Assembly (NCBI GenBank): GCA_015143735.1
Contig: VKHC01000126.1
Span: 4,050-14,362 of the forward strand
Source: Synura sp. LO234KE
Taxonomy: Eukaryota > Sar > Synurophyceae > Synurales > Mallomonadaceae
Direction of reading: 5' to 3'
DNA: 10,313 nucleotides
Part shown: one piece after another, positions 7,501-10,313 of the stretch
Layout of the letters: each line of letters starts with the position of its first letter
How positions within the stretch are numbered: position 1 is the first letter of the stretch
Notes under the pieces: generated by a model
Databases searched by the model: none
Told to the model about the DNA's origin: nothing
Seen by the model: only the letters and a program-made list of their open reading frames with translations
Position numbers and translations under genes: made by a program

Positions 7501-10313
7501 GACGAGTCCGCCGCTGTCGTTCGACCTTGGAAGACTGCTGTAGTGGAACCCACTGACTGGAAGAGTCGAATGTCGGAGTTATACGATGTTCACGGAGCCA
7601 CAGATGTGGACCTGACTCTGGCGTGGACGCATGGTTACCGCGCGCATGACTGCAGAAATAGCGTCCGCTATACGGCCGCTGGGGATGTAGTCTATTTCTC
7701 TGCCACGGTGGGCATCGCTTACTCCAAGATCACGGGTAAGCAGCGCTTTCTACAAGGCGCGCATTCGGACGAGATATTGTGCATAGCCTGTCACCCGTCG
7801 GGGCGGCTGTTTGCCACGGGAGAGGCGGGCCGAGACCCCGCGGTGATCGTATGGGACGCGGAGGATATGACCACCAAGGCGGCGTTCCGAGGCAGCCACA
7901 CGCGGGGAGTGCACCTTCTCGCTTTCAGTGAGAAGGGCGACTTGTTGGCCTCCATTGGACTGGACCAGGACAACACACTCGTAGTGCATGATTGGCCTAA
8001 GAAACAAAAGCTATTCAGCGTGCCGACAGACAAGGGCAAGGTGCTTTGTACGTGTTTCCTGATCCTAGACGGTGCGGAGGTGTTGGTCACCGCAGGGCAG
8101 AAACACGTGAAATTCTGGTGGTCGCAAGGGCAGAACGTGAAGTCTCAGAAGGGCGTTTGGGCTCAGGCAACGCGCAAGAACGTTCTTAGCATAGCCTCCG
8201 CTTCTCCAGAAGTATGTTTGGCTGGGATGGGCTCTGGAGACCTAGTCATATGGAAGAAATTCAAAGCAGTGCGGACTGTGAGTTCAAGGAGCAATACGGC
8301 CATCCAGTCGCTGTGGGTGTACAAGAAAGGCTCGCTGGACGAGGCAGACAAGATCGACGGTCCTGCTGTATACATCAGTGGGGATAAGGGAGGTCATATT
8401 TGTCTGTGGAAAATGGGAAGTGCCGGGGACTCAATCACATTGGAGCTTCTCTTAGAGTTCAACTGCTCTCAGCTCATCCCGCGGCCTGCGCTCTGCTCGG
8501 TGCAGTCCGTCTGTGAGCGAAACGGCTACCTATTGATCGGAACCAAGAGCTCAGAGATCATTGAAGTAGAGTTCGCCGTTGACGTGATGACTCTAACTGC
8601 AATTCCAGCAGCTGGTACCGACCACGTGGGAGGCGGTCCAGTTCCCCTTTCACCGTTCATTCCATCGGCCTCCTCCTCGTCGGCAGGCGATGCTCTATCG
8701 ATGACGGTGCCTGGACCTTCTATCCCTTGCAACAGACTTATGTTCTGCCACTACGCCGGCGAGGTCTGGGGCCTTTCGTGTCATCCGTCGAAACCAATAT
8801 TTGTCACGGCAGGGGACGATTGCACAATCCGGTGTTGGGCCTTAGAGGCGACCGAGCACCGCCTACTCTCATACGCGAGTCTCCAAGAGAGGTGCAGGGC
8901 GGTAGATATTTCCCAGGATGGTTCCCTGCTAGCCGCTGGGCTTGGCGATGGAAATGTGTTGCTCTACCAGTTCTCCGATTTCGAAGGAAATTTAAAAGAT
9001 AAGAGTGCTCAACAGGTAGTTGCTCCTCCCATCAAGAAACTGTCTGCTGGGTCGAGCTGGAGCCAAGTTATAAGATTTTGTTTTGATGGCTCTATGTTGG
9101 CAGTGGGCTCACACGACTGCAACATTTATTTGTTTTACATTCATGACGGCTACGCCGTCAGAACGTGTGTTGGCCACAGCTCCTTCATCACACACATCGA
9201 CTTCGGCGTATTGGTGGTCCACGTAGATGGTGGAGTTGACAAGAGGGAGGTAGTTCTGCAAAGCAATGATGGAGCGTACTCCCTTTATTTCTGGCGCTCC
9301 GACGGAACGCGCATTACATCATCCACTGCCGCACGAGATGTGGAGTGGGCTACTTTTACTTGTCCACTGGGTTGGCCTGTGCAAGGTGTCTGGTCCATAG
9401 ATGAAGGTGAAATGGGAGTGCAGGCCGTCTGCCGGTCGCATACGTGGAAGGACGTGCCGGTCATTGCTGCCACGGACGACTTCGGTCGGGTCCGACTCTT
9501 CAACTACCCTTGCGTCGTGCCCGGGTCGCCAGACAAAAGCTATCGTGGACACACATCCCTCGTAACCAATATTTGCTTTAGTTTCGACGATTCCTTCTGT
9601 ATCTCTGTGGGAGGAGGGGACCAGAGCGTGTTTGTATGGGCGACTGACGTACTGGAAGAGACGCGCAGACGGAAGGCGCTGGTGAAAGGTATGTCTTTCT
9701 TTATCATCATACACTTGCATCCTGCGACTGCTCTGGCCGATTAATCTCACATGGGCTACCCTTTACTCCTACTGTTAGCAACGCCCTTGGTTGCCCTTCT
9801 ACGACCGTCGTCCACCGTCACCATGAGCAAGGAGGAGAGTGCTTCCCTCGCTTCTGAGCGAGATGTGACAGAAGTATTGAAGGGAGAGCATGGAGGCGAG
9901 CCCGAGCATATGATTGAGGAATATGATGACAGAGTTACTCTGCGGGCGCGTCCTCAAGCTGGCGATGAGAGGATGGCGGTGCTGCCGTGGAAGGGGGCGA
10001 TTCGAGAGCCCTCGGGTTGGAAGGACTCGCCTGGTCTCGGAGAGGCTCCAGATGCAGACTTGGTGTTAAAGTTCATCTACGGGTACAGGGGTTGGGATTG
10101 CAGGAATAATATTGGGTTCGGAGCTAGTGTATCGGAGATCGTGTATCACGTGGCCGCCGCGGGTGTTGTCCTCCGCAGTGAGAATCAAACGCAAGTACAC
10201 AATCTAGAGCACACCGATGACATCCTATGCCTCGCGGTGCATCCGTCGGGGCACACAGTGACAACTGGGGAGATTGGCGCGCAACCTAAACTGGTGATTT
10301 GGGACGTGAATAC
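4554..10313 (+). CDS. EF-hand and multi-module EML-like protein (HELP plus WD40), 3' partial
   Basis: The model is join(4554..4650, 4706..9688, 9779..>10313), about 1871 residues visible. EML proteins associate with microtubules through HELP/WD40 'TAPE' propeller pairs. The start MGVASSSKGG fits an N-myristoylation site (Gly2, Ser6). Residues 34-65 resemble a degenerate EF-hand. Three good calcium loops follow at 83-94 (DNDNDGRIDGLE), 119-130 (DFNLNASLSEKE, Ala for the central Gly) and 171-182 (DRDGSGSITYSE). An acidic linker occupies about 213-236. Module 1 has its HELP motif near 289-308 and WD repeats from about 347, closing with DVDWASFTCTLGWPIQG. Module 2 has HELP at 1002-1018 (GYRAHDCRNS) and closes with the matching DVEWATFTCPLGWPVQG. 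Module 3 starts at 1795 with GYRGWDCRNN and is cut by the window edge. The N-terminal trimerising coiled coil of EML1-4 is absent, as in EML5/6, so microtubule binding is inferred from family only. Confidence 0.93.
4651..4705 (+). other. Intron 1 of the EF-hand/EML gene (55 nt, phase 1)
   Basis: The intron begins GTATGG and ends in a T-rich tract followed by CATAG, with CTAA (4664-4667) as a possible branch site. Exon 1 (4554-4650) is 97 nt and so leaves one base, which joins the GG of exon 2 to make Trp33. The joined junction FALW-TLSEVRELL is continuous with the EF-hand helix. Without splicing, the ATG 4554 frame stops at 4665. Starting instead at ATG 4624 would give a hydrophobic leader that is simply translated intron sequence. 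Confidence 0.85.
7312..7374 (+). repeat. Low-complexity Asp/Gly/Ser/Ala linker inside the EML coding exon
   Basis: Residues about 902-922 read as an acidic, then Gly, Ser and Ala run (SDSSDDEGNGGGSSSSSL followed by an Ala run), encoded partly by TCC repeats at 7343-7357. It falls between the end of module 1 and the PWK...EP..W motif that introduces module 2, and probably acts as a flexible inter-module linker. A similar but charged linker precedes module 3 in exon 3. Confidence 0.7.
9689..9778 (+). other. Intron 2 of the EF-hand/EML gene (90 nt, phase 1) containing the apparent stop
   Basis: The donor is AAAG|GTATGT. The acceptor is a pyrimidine-rich tract (CTACCCTTTACTCCTACTG) followed by TTAG. 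The length is divisible by three and both sides are phase 1, so splicing keeps the frame and makes Ala1694. The in-frame TAA at 9742-9744 is inside this intron. Downstream the same frame is open to 10313 and encodes a third HELP motif, which strongly supports removal of the intron. If it were retained, the protein would end after two modules with a tail closing in TALAD. Confidence 0.88.

Noticed and set aside
6207-8732. Many minus- and plus-strand open frames overlapping the EML exon
   Set aside because: All are shadows of the long GC-rich coding exon in other frames, with no domain signal of their own.
9742-9744. TAA as the end of the EML gene
   Set aside because: It lies within a phase-matched 90-nt intron and the same frame encodes a third HELP module downstream.
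1-10313. CRISPR arrays, bacterial operons, tRNA or rRNA genes
   Set aside because: No regularly spaced repeats, cloverleaf-like sequence or rRNA motifs were seen; genes and introns are eukaryotic.

Overview
The window is eukaryotic nuclear DNA. It has short GT-AG introns, a Golgi Qb-SNARE, a very large EF-hand/HELP/WD40 protein and a decayed Ty1/copia retrotransposon. The Copia polyprotein resembles the divergent Copia lineage of diatoms, oomycetes and related protists, and EF-hand/EML fusions are protist-like. A stramenopile or similar protist is therefore the best guess, with modest confidence; the sequence alone does not fix the species.

Layout. (1) Positions 1-2529, minus strand: gag, protease and integrase of a Copia-type element, broken by several frameshifts and stop codons, with the catalytic Asp of the protease replaced by Gly. 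The element runs off the left edge, so reverse transcriptase, RNase H and the 3' LTR are not seen. (2) 2530-3766: about 1.2 kb with no convincing gene. The right-hand end of the element (leader and 5' LTR) should lie here, but its ends cannot be fixed without a second LTR. (3) 3767-4387, minus strand: an intact membrin/Bos1-type (GOSR2) SNARE gene. (4) 4388-4553: a 166-bp divergent intergenic region. (5) 4554 to beyond 10313, plus strand: one giant gene of three visible exons. It encodes a protein with an N-myristoylation-type start, an EF-hand domain with three good calcium loops, and at least three successive EML modules (HELP plus WD40 propellers).

Two corrections to a naive reading of the large gene matter. 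Its start is ATG 4554, joined through a 55-nt intron, and not the in-frame ATG at 4624. The stop at 9742-9744 lies inside a 90-nt intron, so the protein continues into a third EML module that is cut by the right edge.

Functionally, the SNARE belongs to ER-Golgi and intra-Golgi vesicle fusion. The giant protein looks like a calcium-responsive, possibly membrane-anchored relative of the microtubule-associated EML5/EML6 proteins. The two genes are divergent neighbours, but nothing in the sequence shows that they work together. The most novel item is the combined architecture of the giant protein.
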